Position numbers and translations under genes: made by a program
Source of the DNA: Solirubrobacter phytolaccae
GTDB lineage: Bacteria > Actinomycetota > Thermoleophilia > Solirubrobacterales > Solirubrobacteraceae
Length of the DNA stretch: 64,000 nucleotides
NCBI RefSeq assembly: GCF_027587195.1
Contig: NZ_JAPDDP010000035.1
Location: forward strand, 1-64,000
Reading direction: 5' to 3'
In this document: in pieces, positions 17,245-26,123 of the stretch
How the letters are laid out: each line of letters starts with the position of its first letter
Numbering within the stretch: position 1 is the first letter of the stretch
Notes under the pieces: model-generated
Databases searched by the model: none
What the model was told of the DNA's origin: nothing
Seen by the model: only the letters and a program-made list of their open reading frames with translations

Positions 17245-17937
17245 GTGTCCCTGCCCACCGTCTGCATCCTGGCCGGCGGGATCGGTAGCCGTCTCGGCGA
17301 GCACGTTCGCGCGGTGCCCAAGCCGCTCGTCGAGGTGGCCGGCGAGCCCTTCCTGTTCCACCAGCTTCGCCTGCTGCGCCGCCACGGGGCGCAGCAGATC
17401 GTGCTCTGCGTCGCCTACCTCGGCGAGACGATCGTCGACGCGATCGGCGACGGCGCTGAGTTCGGCCTCGAGGTGGGGTATTCCTTCGACGGGCCGGAGC
17501 GGATCGGCACGGCCGGCGCGGTGCGCCAGGCGCTGCCGCAACTCGGTCCGGAGTTCCTGGTCCTGTACGGCGACACGTACCTGCGCATCGACTACGCCGA
17601 CGTCGTGCGCGTCCACCGCGCGAGCGGCCTGCCGGCGACGATGACCGTGCTCCGCAACCAGGGCCGGTGGGACACGAGCAACGCCACCTTCGACGGCCGC
17701 CTCGTGGGCTACGACAAGCACACTCCCTCGCCGCAGGCCGAGTGGATCGACTACGGCCTGGCCGTCGTGAGCGAGCGCGGGTTCACGTCGGTCGAAGGCG
17801 AGCCGGCCGATCTCGCGGACGTGTACGCCGAGTTGTCGCGCCGCGGCGAGCTGGCAGGTTACGAGGCGACCGAGCGCTTCTTCGAGATCGGCACGCCGGA
17901 GGCGCTCGCCGAGACGAGCGTCTTCCTGCAGCGATGA
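17245..17937 (+). CDS. hddC: D-glycero-alpha-D-manno-heptose 1-phosphate guanylyltransferase-like nucleotidyltransferase (HddC)
   Basis: Predicted to make GDP-D-glycero-alpha-D-manno-heptose from heptose 1-phosphate and GTP. The 230-residue nucleotidyltransferase has the activation loop ILAGGIGSRLGEHVRAVPKPL (8-28) and LVLYGDTYLRIDYADV (about 108-123), whose Asp binds the metal. The length (~230) matches HddC and is shorter than full GlmU or RmlA proteins. The nucleotide preference (GTP versus CTP or UTP) cannot be proven from sequence; HddA in the same operon argues for the GDP branch. Starts with a GTG 5 bases after the GT2 stop and overlaps the GtrA gene by 4 bases. Confidence 0.8.
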   Translation: MSLPTVCILAGGIGSRLGEHVRAVPKPLVEVAGEPFLFHQLRLLRRHGAQQIVLCVAYLGETIVDAIGDGAEFGLEVGYSFDGPERIGTAGAVRQALPQLGPEFLVLYGDTYLRIDYADVVRVHRASGLPATMTVLRNQGRWDTSNATFDGRLVGYDKHTPSPQAEWIDYGLAVVSERGFTSVEGEPADLADVYAELSRRGELAGYEATERFFEIGTPEALAETSVFLQR

Positions 17938-18362
17938 AGCTTCTCCGGGTGCTGATGGCGCCGCGCGCCGAACCGCTGCGCTTCGCGATCGTCGGCGGGC
18001 TGGCCGCCGTCACCTACTTCGTGCTGTCGCTCGGGCTCGCCACGGCCGGGCTGGCAATCCAGCTCGCGATGGTGATCGCGTACCCGGCGGCGTTGTTGGT
18101 GCACTTCTCCGGCCAACGCTGGTTCGCGTTCGCGAGTGCCGAGGGCTTCGCGCTCGCCTGGCGCCAGCAGGCCGGGCGCTACATCACGATCGGCGTGATC
18201 CAGCTCGCGCTCTCGCTGCTCATCACGACCTTCGTGCCGTCGCTGATCGGTGTCGACGAGCGGATCGTGTACGCGGTCGCGACCGTCGCGCTCACCACCG
18301 CCACCTACATCCTCCTGCGGCTGCACGTGTTCCACTCGCCGACGCTGGGGCACGTGGACTGA
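17934..18362 (+). CDS. GtrA-like membrane protein
   Basis: A 142-residue protein with four hydrophobic segments (about 15-35, 40-60, 83-103 and 113-130), the size and pattern of the GtrA family. FAIVGGLAAVTYFVLSLGL at the N-terminus is typical. GtrA proteins are thought to flip undecaprenyl-phosphate-linked sugars. Here it lies two genes after a DPM1-like synthase, which fits. Translationally coupled to HddC, and its last base overlaps the ATG of the next glycosyltransferase. Confidence 0.8.
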   Translation: MKLLRVLMAPRAEPLRFAIVGGLAAVTYFVLSLGLATAGLAIQLAMVIAYPAALLVHFSGQRWFAFASAEGFALAWRQQAGRYITIGVIQLALSLLITTFVPSLIGVDERIVYAVATVALTTATYILLRLHVFHSPTLGHVD

Positions 18363-19513
18363 TGGACATCGCGATCGTCGCGCCCTGCCCGATCCCGTAC
18401 GTGATCGGTGGAGCGGAGAACCTCTGGCGTGGCCTCCAGGACCACATCAACGCGCACACGCCGCATCAGGCCGAGCTGATCAAGCTGCCGACCCCGGAGC
18501 TGACGTTCTGGGAGCTGGTGGACAGCTATCGCCGCTTCGCCGAGTTGGACCTGACGGGGTTCGACCTCGTGATCAGCTCGAAGTACCCCGCCTGGATGGT
18601 CTCTCACCCGCGGCACGTGGTCTACATGCTCCACAAGCTGCGCGGCCTCTACGACACCTACCACTTCCTGCAGCTGCCCGACCGTCACCCGACCGAGGTG
18701 GCGCCCGTGCAGGAGCTGCGTGCGTTCATGGCCGCTCGTTCCGGAGACCGTGCAGCGCTGGAGGAGTTCTTCGGGCGCCTCGAGGAGCTGCGCGGCGCGG
18801 CCGGGCTGCCCGACGACCTGTTCGCGTTCCCGGGCTCGTTCATCCGCGAAGTCGTGCACTGGCTCGACGACATCGGCCTGGCGTCGTCGGCGATCCACGG
18901 CTACGGCGCGATCGCCGACGCCGTGCGTCAGCGGCCCGACCACTTCCCGCCCGACCGTGACGTCTTCGTCGGCCACCCGCCGACCGGCCTGCGGGGCCTG
19001 CACGAGGGGCGCGGCAAGTACCTGTTCACCGCCAGCCGGCTGGACAACGCCAAGCGCGTCGGCCTGATCGTGGAGGCGATGGCGCACGTCAAGCGCGACG
19101 TCGAGCTGCGGATCGCGGGCGGCGGACCGCTGGACGAGCACCTGCGTGCGCAGGCCGCGGACGACCCGCGGATCACGTTCTGCGGGCGCGTCTCGGACGC
19201 CGCGCTCGTTGACCTGTACGCGGGCGCGAAGGCCGTCGTCTTCGTGCCCTATTTCGAGGACTACGGATACATCACGCTCGAGGCGATGCTCTCAGGCAAG
19301 CCAGTGATCACGTGCACGGACTCGGGCGGGACCACGGAGCTCGTGCGCGACGGCGTCACCGGGCTCGTCGTGGAGCCGTCGGCCGAGGCACTCGGCGCGG
19401 CGATCGACAGCCTGTGGGGCGACCGGCGCGCGATCAAGCGGATGGGCGCGGCCGGGCTCGAGGCCGGGCAGCGCGTGAGCTGGGACGCCGTGCTGAAGGA
19501 CCTGCTCGCGTGA
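18362..19513 (+). CDS. Family 4 glycosyltransferase
   Basis: A 383-residue GT-B enzyme. The N-domain begins IAIVAPCPIPYVIGGAENLW, with the glycine-rich acceptor-side loop. The C-domain has YLFTASRLDNAKRVGLIVEA (about 219-238), ELRIAGGGPLDEHL and the donor-binding E-x7-E region YFEDYGYITLEAMLSGKPVI (about 297-316), followed by TDSGGTTELV. Length and motifs are normal for GT4. Donor and acceptor cannot be predicted. Overlaps the GtrA gene (TGATG) and the next glycosyltransferase (GTGA). Confidence 0.88.
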   Translation: MDIAIVAPCPIPYVIGGAENLWRGLQDHINAHTPHQAELIKLPTPELTFWELVDSYRRFAELDLTGFDLVISSKYPAWMVSHPRHVVYMLHKLRGLYDTYHFLQLPDRHPTEVAPVQELRAFMAARSGDRAALEEFFGRLEELRGAAGLPDDLFAFPGSFIREVVHWLDDIGLASSAIHGYGAIADAVRQRPDHFPPDRDVFVGHPPTGLRGLHEGRGKYLFTASRLDNAKRVGLIVEAMAHVKRDVELRIAGGGPLDEHLRAQAADDPRITFCGRVSDAALVDLYAGAKAVVFVPYFEDYGYITLEAMLSGKPVITCTDSGGTTELVRDGVTGLVVEPSAEALGAAIDSLWGDRRAIKRMGAAGLEAGQRVSWDAVLKDLLA

Positions 19514-20739
19514 AGCCCAAGCTCGTCGTCGCGACCAGCTTCGGCGTCCATCCGCCCAAGGGCGGCGGCCAGTCACGCGTCGCCGGGCTCTACGGCGCGC
19601 TCGCGCGGCTCGGTGTCGAGATCGAGATCGTCTCGCTCGTCGGGCGCACGGACCGCGACGGCTGGATCGACCCGGCCCCCGGCGTGCGCGAGCTGCGCGT
19701 TCCCCGGACGCCCGAGCACGAGAGCGCCGACTGGCGGCTGAACCAGCTCGTCGGCGTGCCCATCGGCGATGTCGGGCTGGCGCTCAACCACGCACGCACT
19801 CCCGCGTACGCCGAGGCCGTCGCCGCGTGCGCGGCGGACGCCCAGGCGGTCGTCGCCTGCCATCCGTACGCGCTTCCGGTGCTCGAGCCGCTCGGGCTGC
19901 CGGTCATCTACGAGGCCCAGGACGTCGAGGCCGACCTCAAGGGCGCGATGTACGCCGAGACTCCGGACGGTCCCGAGCTGGCGCAGCAGGTCCGAGAGGT
20001 CGAAGCGGCGTGCTGCGCGGTCGCGCACCACGTGCTGGTGTGCGCCGCCCGCGACGGGGCGCGGCTGGGCGAGCTCTACGGGGTCGCGCCCGAGCGCGTG
20101 CTCGAGGTCCCGAACGGCGCCGACCCGGCGACCATCCCGTTCACGTCGCTCGCTCGCCGGCGCGCGCGGGTCCGCGAGCTGGGTCTCCAGGACCGGATGA
20201 CGGCCCTGTTCGTCGGTTCCTGGCATGAGCCCAACCTCGTGGCCATCCGCGACCTGCTGCAGATCGCCGAGGAGCTGGACGAGGCGGGCGTGCGCGTGCT
20301 GGTGTGCGGCAGCGCAGGGCTCGCGTTCGCCGACTACGGCATTCCGGGGAACATCGACCTGTGCGGCGTCGTCGACGACGCGTTCCTGGGCAGCCTGCTG
20401 GGCCTCGCCGATGTTGCGCTCAACCCGATGCGATCCGGCTCGGGTTCCAACCTCAAGATGCTCGACTACGCGCTCGGGGGCGTTCCGCTGGTCTCGTCCA
20501 CGTTCGGCGCCCGCGGATTCGACGTGGAGCCGGGCACGCACTACCTGCCCGCTGAACCCGAGGAGCTGCCGACGGTGCTCGCGGCACTCCACGACGAACC
20601 CTTCGCGATCACCGAAACGCGGGTCGCCACCGCGCGCGATCACGTCGAGACCCGCTTCTCATGGGAACGGATCGCGGCCGGCTGGCACGCGAGCCCCGCC
20701 CTGCAAAGTCTGTTCGGCCCCGTGGAGGTGCCCTCGTGA
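19510..20739 (+). CDS. Family 4 glycosyltransferase
   Basis: A 409-residue GT-B protein. N-domain: VVATSFGVHPPKGGGQSRVAGLY (6-28). C-domain: RMTALFVGSWHEPNLVAIRDLL (about 230-251) and the donor loop GSGSNLKMLDYALGGVPLVS (about 312-331). The E-x7-E motif is weak, as in several GT4 subfamilies. It starts at a GTG overlapping the previous stop and is followed by the giant fusion gene with an overlap of 1-4 bases. It is presumably one of three transferases working on the same glycan. Confidence 0.85.
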   Translation: MKPKLVVATSFGVHPPKGGGQSRVAGLYGALARLGVEIEIVSLVGRTDRDGWIDPAPGVRELRVPRTPEHESADWRLNQLVGVPIGDVGLALNHARTPAYAEAVAACAADAQAVVACHPYALPVLEPLGLPVIYEAQDVEADLKGAMYAETPDGPELAQQVREVEAACCAVAHHVLVCAARDGARLGELYGVAPERVLEVPNGADPATIPFTSLARRRARVRELGLQDRMTALFVGSWHEPNLVAIRDLLQIAEELDEAGVRVLVCGSAGLAFADYGIPGNIDLCGVVDDAFLGSLLGLADVALNPMRSGSGSNLKMLDYALGGVPLVSSTFGARGFDVEPGTHYLPAEPEELPTVLAALHDEPFAITETRVATARDHVETRFSWERIAAGWHASPALQSLFGPVEVPS

Positions 20740-23700
20740 TGCATGTCGCCGTCGTCGCCCGTGGAAACGGCCTCGCGGAGGCACGGGTGCTGGCGCAGAC
20801 GCTCGAGCGTCAGCAGCCAGGGTGGGCGCTGACCGTGCTGCTCATGCCCGGCCTGCGGCCCGAGCTGCATGAGGGGGCGGAGCCGTTCGAGGTGCTCGTG
20901 CCGGGGAACCTCGAGTTCCCCTTGCGTGGCCTGCTCGAACGCGCGCCCGCGCCGGCACTGGCCGGGCTGTTGCGCCCGCTGCTGGCCGCCGAGCTCTTCG
21001 CCCGCGGCGCCGACCGCGTGCTCGTGCTCGCCCCGGACGCCGAGCTGTACGGTCCGCTCGACGCGCTCGAAGCCGCGCTTCAGAGCCATTCGGCCGTGCT
21101 CGTGCCGCGCTTGGACGGACGGCTCCCGCAGGACGGCAAGCGCCCCGACGGGGCCGATCTCGTGGATGCGGGCGAGATCGACGACGAGCTCGTCGCGATC
21201 CGCGGCGACGAGGTCGGCCAGGCGTTCGTGACGTGGTGGCGGGATCGGGCGTTCGAGGCTGCGGAGGCGGCTGCGAAGCTCGAGTCGCCGGCCGACGCGA
21301 CACGGCTCGCCGCGAGCCCGCTCAGCAGCGCCGAACGCGTCTTCGAGGGGCTCACCCGCCTCGGGGACCCCGGCTACGACGTCTCGCACTGGAACCTGCA
21401 CGAGCGCCCGCTCGCGCAGGGCGAGGACGAGCTGACGGCCGCCGGACGGCCCGTGCGGCTCCTGCGCTGGGCGGGCTTCCGGCCCGATCGCCCGTGGTGG
21501 CTGTCCGAGCACGGCTCGCGCACGCTGGTGCTCGACGACCCGGTGCTCTCGACGCTGGTGCGGCGCCGCGCCGAGGCGCTGCGCATCGCCGGCTGGCTCC
21601 GTCTCGACCATCTCTCCGTCAACCCCGACGACCTGCCGAACGGGCTCGTCTACGACGCACGGCTCCAGCGTCTGCGCGCCGAGGCTGAGGACGCCGGCGA
21701 GCGGATGGGCGATGTCATCTCACCGACGGGTGCAGACGCGTTCGCCGAGTGGTTGACGGCACCGGCGCCCCAGGGCGCCGCGGCTGGGTTGAACCGCTAC
21801 AGCTACGACGTCTGGAAGGAACGCGCCGACGTGCGCTCCGCCTACCCCGACCTCGACGGGCCTGACGCCGAGGGGTTCCTCGGCTGGCTGTGGGTGCACG
21901 GCCGCGAGGAGCTCAAGCTGCAGACCGCGCTGCTGCCGTCCCCGCCCGACTGGGCCGCGAAGCCCGAGCACCGCGTCCCGAGCGTGCTCGTCGCGGGCTA
22001 CCTGCGCGGCACGCTCGGGCTCGGCCAGGCCGGGCGCGCGTACACCGCCGCGCTGCAGTCCGCCGGGGTGGCGGTCGCCACCCGCACGCTCGCGGTCGAC
22101 CCGCCGTCCGACGGGCTGGAGCGCAAGGCGCCGCCGCGGCCGCAGGAGCGCACGTTCACGGACGTCGCCCTCCCCGTGGGCGAGGAGCCCGAAGTCAACT
22201 TCCTGTGCGTCAACGCCGACCAGACGCCGGAGCTCGTCGAGGCGCTCGGCGAGGAGATGGACGGCCGCTACACGATCGCCTCGTGGGCGTGGGAGACGGA
22301 CTACATCCCCGAGCGCTGGGATCGCGCGTTCGGGCTCGTGGACGAACTGTGGGTGTACTCGACCTACATCGCCGACAACCTCGCGCGGGCGTCGAACGTC
22401 CCGATCGTGGTCATGCCGCTGCCGGTCGAAGCGCCGGACCCGGCCGGGGCGACGGTGCCGTTCGCGGTGCCGGACGGCTTCGTCTTCCTGTTCGTGTTCG
22501 ACTTCTTCTCCACGCTCGAGCGCAAGAACCCGCTCGGGCTGGTGGAGGCGTTCAAGCAGGCGTTCGCCCCCGGCGAGGGGCCGACGCTGCTGCTGAAGAC
22601 GATCAACGCGGACTACCGCGTGCAGGAGCGCGAGCGGCTGCGCTACGCGATCGGCGATCGGCCGGACATCGTGATGGTCGATCAGAGCCTGGAGCCGAAC
22701 GAGCTCGCGGCCCTGTTCACCCGGGCCGACTGCTACGTCTCGCTGCACCGCGCCGAGGGCTTCGGGCTGACGCTCGCGGAGTCGATGGCGCTCGGCAAGC
22801 CCGTGATCGCCACGGGGTTCTCGGCCAACACGGACTTCATGACGCCGTCGAACTCCTACCTGGTGGACTGGGAGCTGACGGAGGTCGGGCCGGACGCGGA
22901 GCACTACCCGGCGAACGCGCACTGGGCCGAGCCGTCGCTCGAGCATGCCGCGGCGCTCATGCGCGAGGTCTTCGACGACCAGGACGCCGCGCGAGCCCGC
23001 GGCGACCGCGCGCGGCGCGACGTGCTCGCGTCGCTCAACACGAAGGCGATCGGCGAGCGTGCGCGGGCACGGCTGCTGCGCGTCTCCGCGCTGCGGGCCG
23101 GCCGTGCGCAGCCGGACGAGCGGTGGCCGCATCCGGACCTGCCGGGTCGGCTGGGCTTCGACCTTTCGGGCGGTGCCGCGGGTGGCGCGCGCGGGCTCGT
23201 GCGCCGGGGCGTCTTCCGCGCGCTCAAGCCGTACACCACGTCCGAGCGCGCGCTCGATGAGACCCTCGTGGAGAGCATCCGGCGTCTGTCGCTCGAGCTC
23301 GACGCCGAACGCGCGGCGTGGGCCCGGGAGCGCCGCATGTCGGCGCAGCGCGACGCGCGCCTGGAGGAGCTGCGGGTGCGGCTGGAGACGGCGGACCGGC
23401 ACCGGCGGGCGCCCGATCAGGAGCGCATGGCTCAGGAGCTCGCGCAGCTGCTGACCGCCGCGCGCGCGATCCCGTTCATGGCCGGCGATCCGTTCGAGTA
23501 CTTCGCGCACCCGGTCGCCGGGCGTGTGTTCGGGTTCCGCGCTGCAGCGGGCGAGGGCGTGCCCGACGAGGAGGCCTATCGGGCCTTCGAGGACATCTTC
23601 CGCGGCTCGCACGAGCGGGTGCGCTCGCTCGCGGAGCCGTACGCCGAGCTGATGGCCGGCCACGGCCCGGTGCTCGACGTGGGCTGCGGCCGCGGCGAGC

Positions 23701-24161
23701 TGCTCGAGGTGCTGCGCGACGCGGGGATCGAGGCGCGCGGCGTGGACCTCGACGCGGGCATGGCCGCCCGCGCCGCCGAGCGCGGGCTCGACGTGGTCGT
23801 CGGTGACGGCGTCGCGTACGTGGAAGGACTCGAGCCGGCGTCGGTCGGCGCGATCGTGTCGATGCAGGTGATCGAGCACCTCCCGCGGGAGGCGTTGCTG
23901 CGCCTGTTCGCGGCCGCCAAGCGCGCGCTGCGTCCCGGCGGGCTGTTCGTCGCCGAGACGGTCAACCCGCACGCCGGGCACGCGCTCAAGACCTTCTGGG
24001 TCGACCTGACCCACCAACACCCCGTCTTCCCGGAGGTCACGCTGGCGCTCGCCGCGGACGCGGGCTTCGCGGGCGCGTTCGTGTGCCATCTCGCCGGGGG
24101 CCGTGACGCCGAGCGTGACCGGTTCTCGGAGTCCTCGTACGCAGTGGTGGCCACCGCCTGA
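20739..24161 (+). CDS. Three-domain protein: GT-A-like region, GT4 glycosyltransferase and SAM methyltransferase
   Basis: An 1140-residue fusion. Residues ~1-300 look like a GT-A type nucleotide-sugar domain (ADRVLVLAPDAELYGPLDAL, about 89-108). Residues ~415-800 are a GT4 module (VLVAGYLRGTLGLGQAGRAY near 415; RAEGFGLTLAESMALGKPVI near 671-690). A charged coiled coil (about 845-900) links to a methyltransferase with VLDVGCGRGELLEVL near 978-992 and IEHLPREALL after it. Fusions of this kind control chain length or cap glycans with a methyl group in some O-antigen systems (WbdD is a kinase/methyltransferase with a coiled coil), so a capping role is possible. The ATG at 20739 follows an in-frame GTG at 20736. 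Last gene of the operon. Confidence 0.8.
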   Translation: MHVAVVARGNGLAEARVLAQTLERQQPGWALTVLLMPGLRPELHEGAEPFEVLVPGNLEFPLRGLLERAPAPALAGLLRPLLAAELFARGADRVLVLAPDAELYGPLDALEAALQSHSAVLVPRLDGRLPQDGKRPDGADLVDAGEIDDELVAIRGDEVGQAFVTWWRDRAFEAAEAAAKLESPADATRLAASPLSSAERVFEGLTRLGDPGYDVSHWNLHERPLAQGEDELTAAGRPVRLLRWAGFRPDRPWWLSEHGSRTLVLDDPVLSTLVRRRAEALRIAGWLRLDHLSVNPDDLPNGLVYDARLQRLRAEAEDAGERMGDVISPTGADAFAEWLTAPAPQGAAAGLNRYSYDVWKERADVRSAYPDLDGPDAEGFLGWLWVHGREELKLQTALLPSPPDWAAKPEHRVPSVLVAGYLRGTLGLGQAGRAYTAALQSAGVAVATRTLAVDPPSDGLERKAPPRPQERTFTDVALPVGEEPEVNFLCVNADQTPELVEALGEEMDGRYTIASWAWETDYIPERWDRAFGLVDELWVYSTYIADNLARASNVPIVVMPLPVEAPDPAGATVPFAVPDGFVFLFVFDFFSTLERKNPLGLVEAFKQAFAPGEGPTLLLKTINADYRVQERERLRYAIGDRPDIVMVDQSLEPNELAALFTRADCYVSLHRAEGFGLTLAESMALGKPVIATGFSANTDFMTPSNSYLVDWELTEVGPDAEHYPANAHWAEPSLEHAAALMREVFDDQDAARARGDRARRDVLASLNTKAIGERARARLLRVSALRAGRAQPDERWPHPDLPGRLGFDLSGGAAGGARGLVRRGVFRALKPYTTSERALDETLVESIRRLSLELDAERAAWARERRMSAQRDARLEELRVRLETADRHRRAPDQERMAQELAQLLTAARAIPFMAGDPFEYFAHPVAGRVFGFRAAAGEGVPDEEAYRAFEDIFRGSHERVRSLAEPYAELMAGHGPVLDVGCGRGELLEVLRDAGIEARGVDLDAGMAARAAERGLDVVVGDGVAYVEGLEPASVGAIVSMQVIEHLPREALLRLFAAAKRALRPGGLFVAETVNPHAGHALKTFWVDLTHQHPVFPEVTLALAADAGFAGAFVCHLAGGRDAERDRFSESSYAVVATA

Positions 24162-24187
24162 CCGCGGTTGCCACAATGGGTCGCCGG

Positions 24188-25159
24188 ATGGGCCTCTTTC
24201 GTCGCACGTTCACGCCGCGCGAGTTCCGGATCGTCGCGTACGTGGCGCTCGCCGTCTGCGCGATCATCGTGTTCTCCGGCGCCGCCGTGCGGCTCACGGG
24301 CTCCGGCCTCGGCTGCTCGGACTGGCCGCGCTGCAACGGCACGAGCCTCACGCCCGAGCTGAGCTACCACGCGCTGATCGAGTTCGGCAATCGCCTGATG
24401 ACGAGCGTCGTCGCGATCCCGTGCCTGCTCGCGGTGTGGACGGCGTGGCGCCGTCGCCCGTTCCGGCGTGACCTGCTGCTGATCGCGGCCCTGCTGCCGG
24501 TCGGCGTGGCCGCGCAGGCCGTCTGGGGCGGCCTGACGGTCATCTTCGACCTGGCGCCCGGCTGGGTGATCATGCACTTCCTGCTGTCGATGTTGCTGCT
24601 GGTGGCGAACGTGGCGCTGGCGTGGCGGGCGACGTTCGAGTCCGGCACGCGGCCGCTCGCGCGTGATCGCGTGAGCACGTGGTCCGTCCGCCTGCTGGTG
24701 CTGCCGGGCTTCGTGTCGCTCACGGGCGGCACGATCGTCACGGCCGCGGGCCCGCACGCCGGCGGCGCGGGCACCGGCGACGTCGTCGAGCGGATCACGT
24801 GGCAGGGGCCCGGCGAGACGCTCAACTGGGCGATCGAGCGCCACTCGACGATGGGTGCGATCCTCGGGCTCCTGAGCGTCGCCGTGTGGGTGATCGTGCG
24901 CCGCCGGGACGACGACCCGCTGATCCGGCGCACGACGACCGTGGTCTGCCTGCTGCTGGCCTGCCAGGGCGCCGTCGGCATCGTCCAGTGGCAGCTGCAC
25001 CTGCCGCCCGGGCTGGTGTGGGTCCACGTGACGCTCGCGACCGTGACGTGGATCGCGGTGCTCATCTCCGCGTGCGCCGGCGGGCGAATCCGCCAAGTGC
25101 AGTCGCCGGTCGAGCCGCCGGAGCGGCAGGTTCCCGCGCGCGAGCTGGCTCGCAGCTGA
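24188..25159 (+). CDS. ctaA: Heme A synthase, COX15/CtaA family
   Basis: Converts heme O to heme A in the membrane for cytochrome aa3 oxidases. The protein is about 323 residues with eight predicted helices. SGAAVRLTGSGLGCSDWPRC gives the first conserved loop with its cysteine pair. Histidines in HALIEFGNR, IMHFLLSML, ERHSTMG and WVHVTLATV are the expected heme ligands of the two half-bundles. The ATG at 24188 is preferred because it begins directly with MGLFRRTF; an in-frame ATG at 24176 is the alternative. No heme O synthase gene lies next to it. It follows the glycan operon by 26 bases and may have its own promoter. Confidence 0.88.
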   Translation: MGLFRRTFTPREFRIVAYVALAVCAIIVFSGAAVRLTGSGLGCSDWPRCNGTSLTPELSYHALIEFGNRLMTSVVAIPCLLAVWTAWRRRPFRRDLLLIAALLPVGVAAQAVWGGLTVIFDLAPGWVIMHFLLSMLLLVANVALAWRATFESGTRPLARDRVSTWSVRLLVLPGFVSLTGGTIVTAAGPHAGGAGTGDVVERITWQGPGETLNWAIERHSTMGAILGLLSVAVWVIVRRRDDDPLIRRTTTVVCLLLACQGAVGIVQWQLHLPPGLVWVHVTLATVTWIAVLISACAGGRIRQVQSPVEPPERQVPARELARS

Positions 25160-25166
25160 TGGCCCG

Positions 25167-26123
25167 ATGACCCACGTCTCACGCTGGCTCGGCGTGGTGG
25201 TGTCGGCCATCGCCGTCGGCGCGGTCGTCTACTGGATGACCCACCAGCCCGCGCCCGAGCTGCCGTCGACCGCGTCCGGCTTCGCCTGGCTCGGGCTGGC
25301 GCTCGCGCTCTCGCTGGCGGCGCTGGGCCTGCGCGGCTGGCGCTGGCACCGGATCATGGCCGTCGCGCAGATCGACCACACGCGCACGGACGCGCTGGCG
25401 CTGACCGCGGTCGCGTCGATGGGCAACAACGTGCTGCCCGCGCGCGGCGGCGAGGTGCTGCGGATCGCGCTGCTCGGTCAACGGTCGACCTCGCGGCGCC
25501 GGGACATCCTCGGCACCGTCGTCGCCGAGCGGCTCGTGGACGCGGTCGTGCTGGCCGCGGTGTTCGCGGTGCTGAGCCTCGGCCTCGCGGACTCGCCGGC
25601 CGGAGCGGGCACCGCCGCGCTCGTCGGCGCGGCGATCGTCGCCGGGTTCGGCGCGCTGGCGGTCTACGTCTACCTGCGCCGGGCGGGCCGCTTCGACCGC
25701 TTCGCGGAGATCGTGCGGCCGTTGGGGCGCTCGCTGCGGCTGTTCGCGCACCGCTCCGGCGTGCCGATCGTCGGCTGGTCGCTGGCGATCTGGGCCGCCG
25801 AGGCGGCGATCCTGCTGGCCATCGCGCGCTCGGTCGGCCTGACGATTATGCCCCAGGACGCGGCGCTCATCGTCGCCTTCGCGGCGCTCGCGACCGGGAT
25901 CCCCGCCGCCCCGGCCGCGGCCGGCACCTACGACGGCGCGATGGTGCTGGGCCTGAAGGCCGCCGGCATCGCGGGCAGCGCGGCCTCGGGCATCCTCATC
26001 CTCAGCCGCGTGATCGTCTTCGGGCCGCCGACGCTGATCGGCCTGGTCGTGCTCGTCGTGCGCTACGGCGGCCTGCGCGCGGGCTACAAGACCTCGCGCA
26101 GCCTGCCGGTGTCCACGTCGTAG
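25167..26123 (+). CDS. Lysylphosphatidylglycerol synthase-like flippase-domain membrane protein (UPF0104)
   Basis: A 318-residue protein with about eight hydrophobic helices. GWRWHRIMAVAQI, then ASMGNNVLPARGGEVLRIALLGQ and GTVVAERLVDAVVL match the N-terminal flippase domain of MprF and the stand-alone UPF0104 proteins common in Actinobacteria. The aminoacyl-transferase domain of MprF is absent, so it should not make lysyl-phosphatidylglycerol. A role in lipid or glycolipid translocation is inference. Its last 40 bases overlap, tail to tail, the carbonic anhydrase gene on the other strand. Confidence 0.82.
   Translation: MTHVSRWLGVVVSAIAVGAVVYWMTHQPAPELPSTASGFAWLGLALALSLAALGLRGWRWHRIMAVAQIDHTRTDALALTAVASMGNNVLPARGGEVLRIALLGQRSTSRRRDILGTVVAERLVDAVVLAAVFAVLSLGLADSPAGAGTAALVGAAIVAGFGALAVYVYLRRAGRFDRFAEIVRPLGRSLRLFAHRSGVPIVGWSLAIWAAEAAILLAIARSVGLTIMPQDAALIVAFAALATGIPAAPAAAGTYDGAMVLGLKAAGIAGSAASGILILSRVIVFGPPTLIGLVVLVVRYGGLRAGYKTSRSLPVSTS

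Noticed and set aside
21720-24176. An 818-codon open frame on the minus strand opposite the large fusion gene
   Set aside because: It is rich in Arg, His and Gln without domain motifs and mirrors the third-position GC bias of the real gene. Similar shadows lie opposite 4225-6516, 8658-10856 and 28595-30010.
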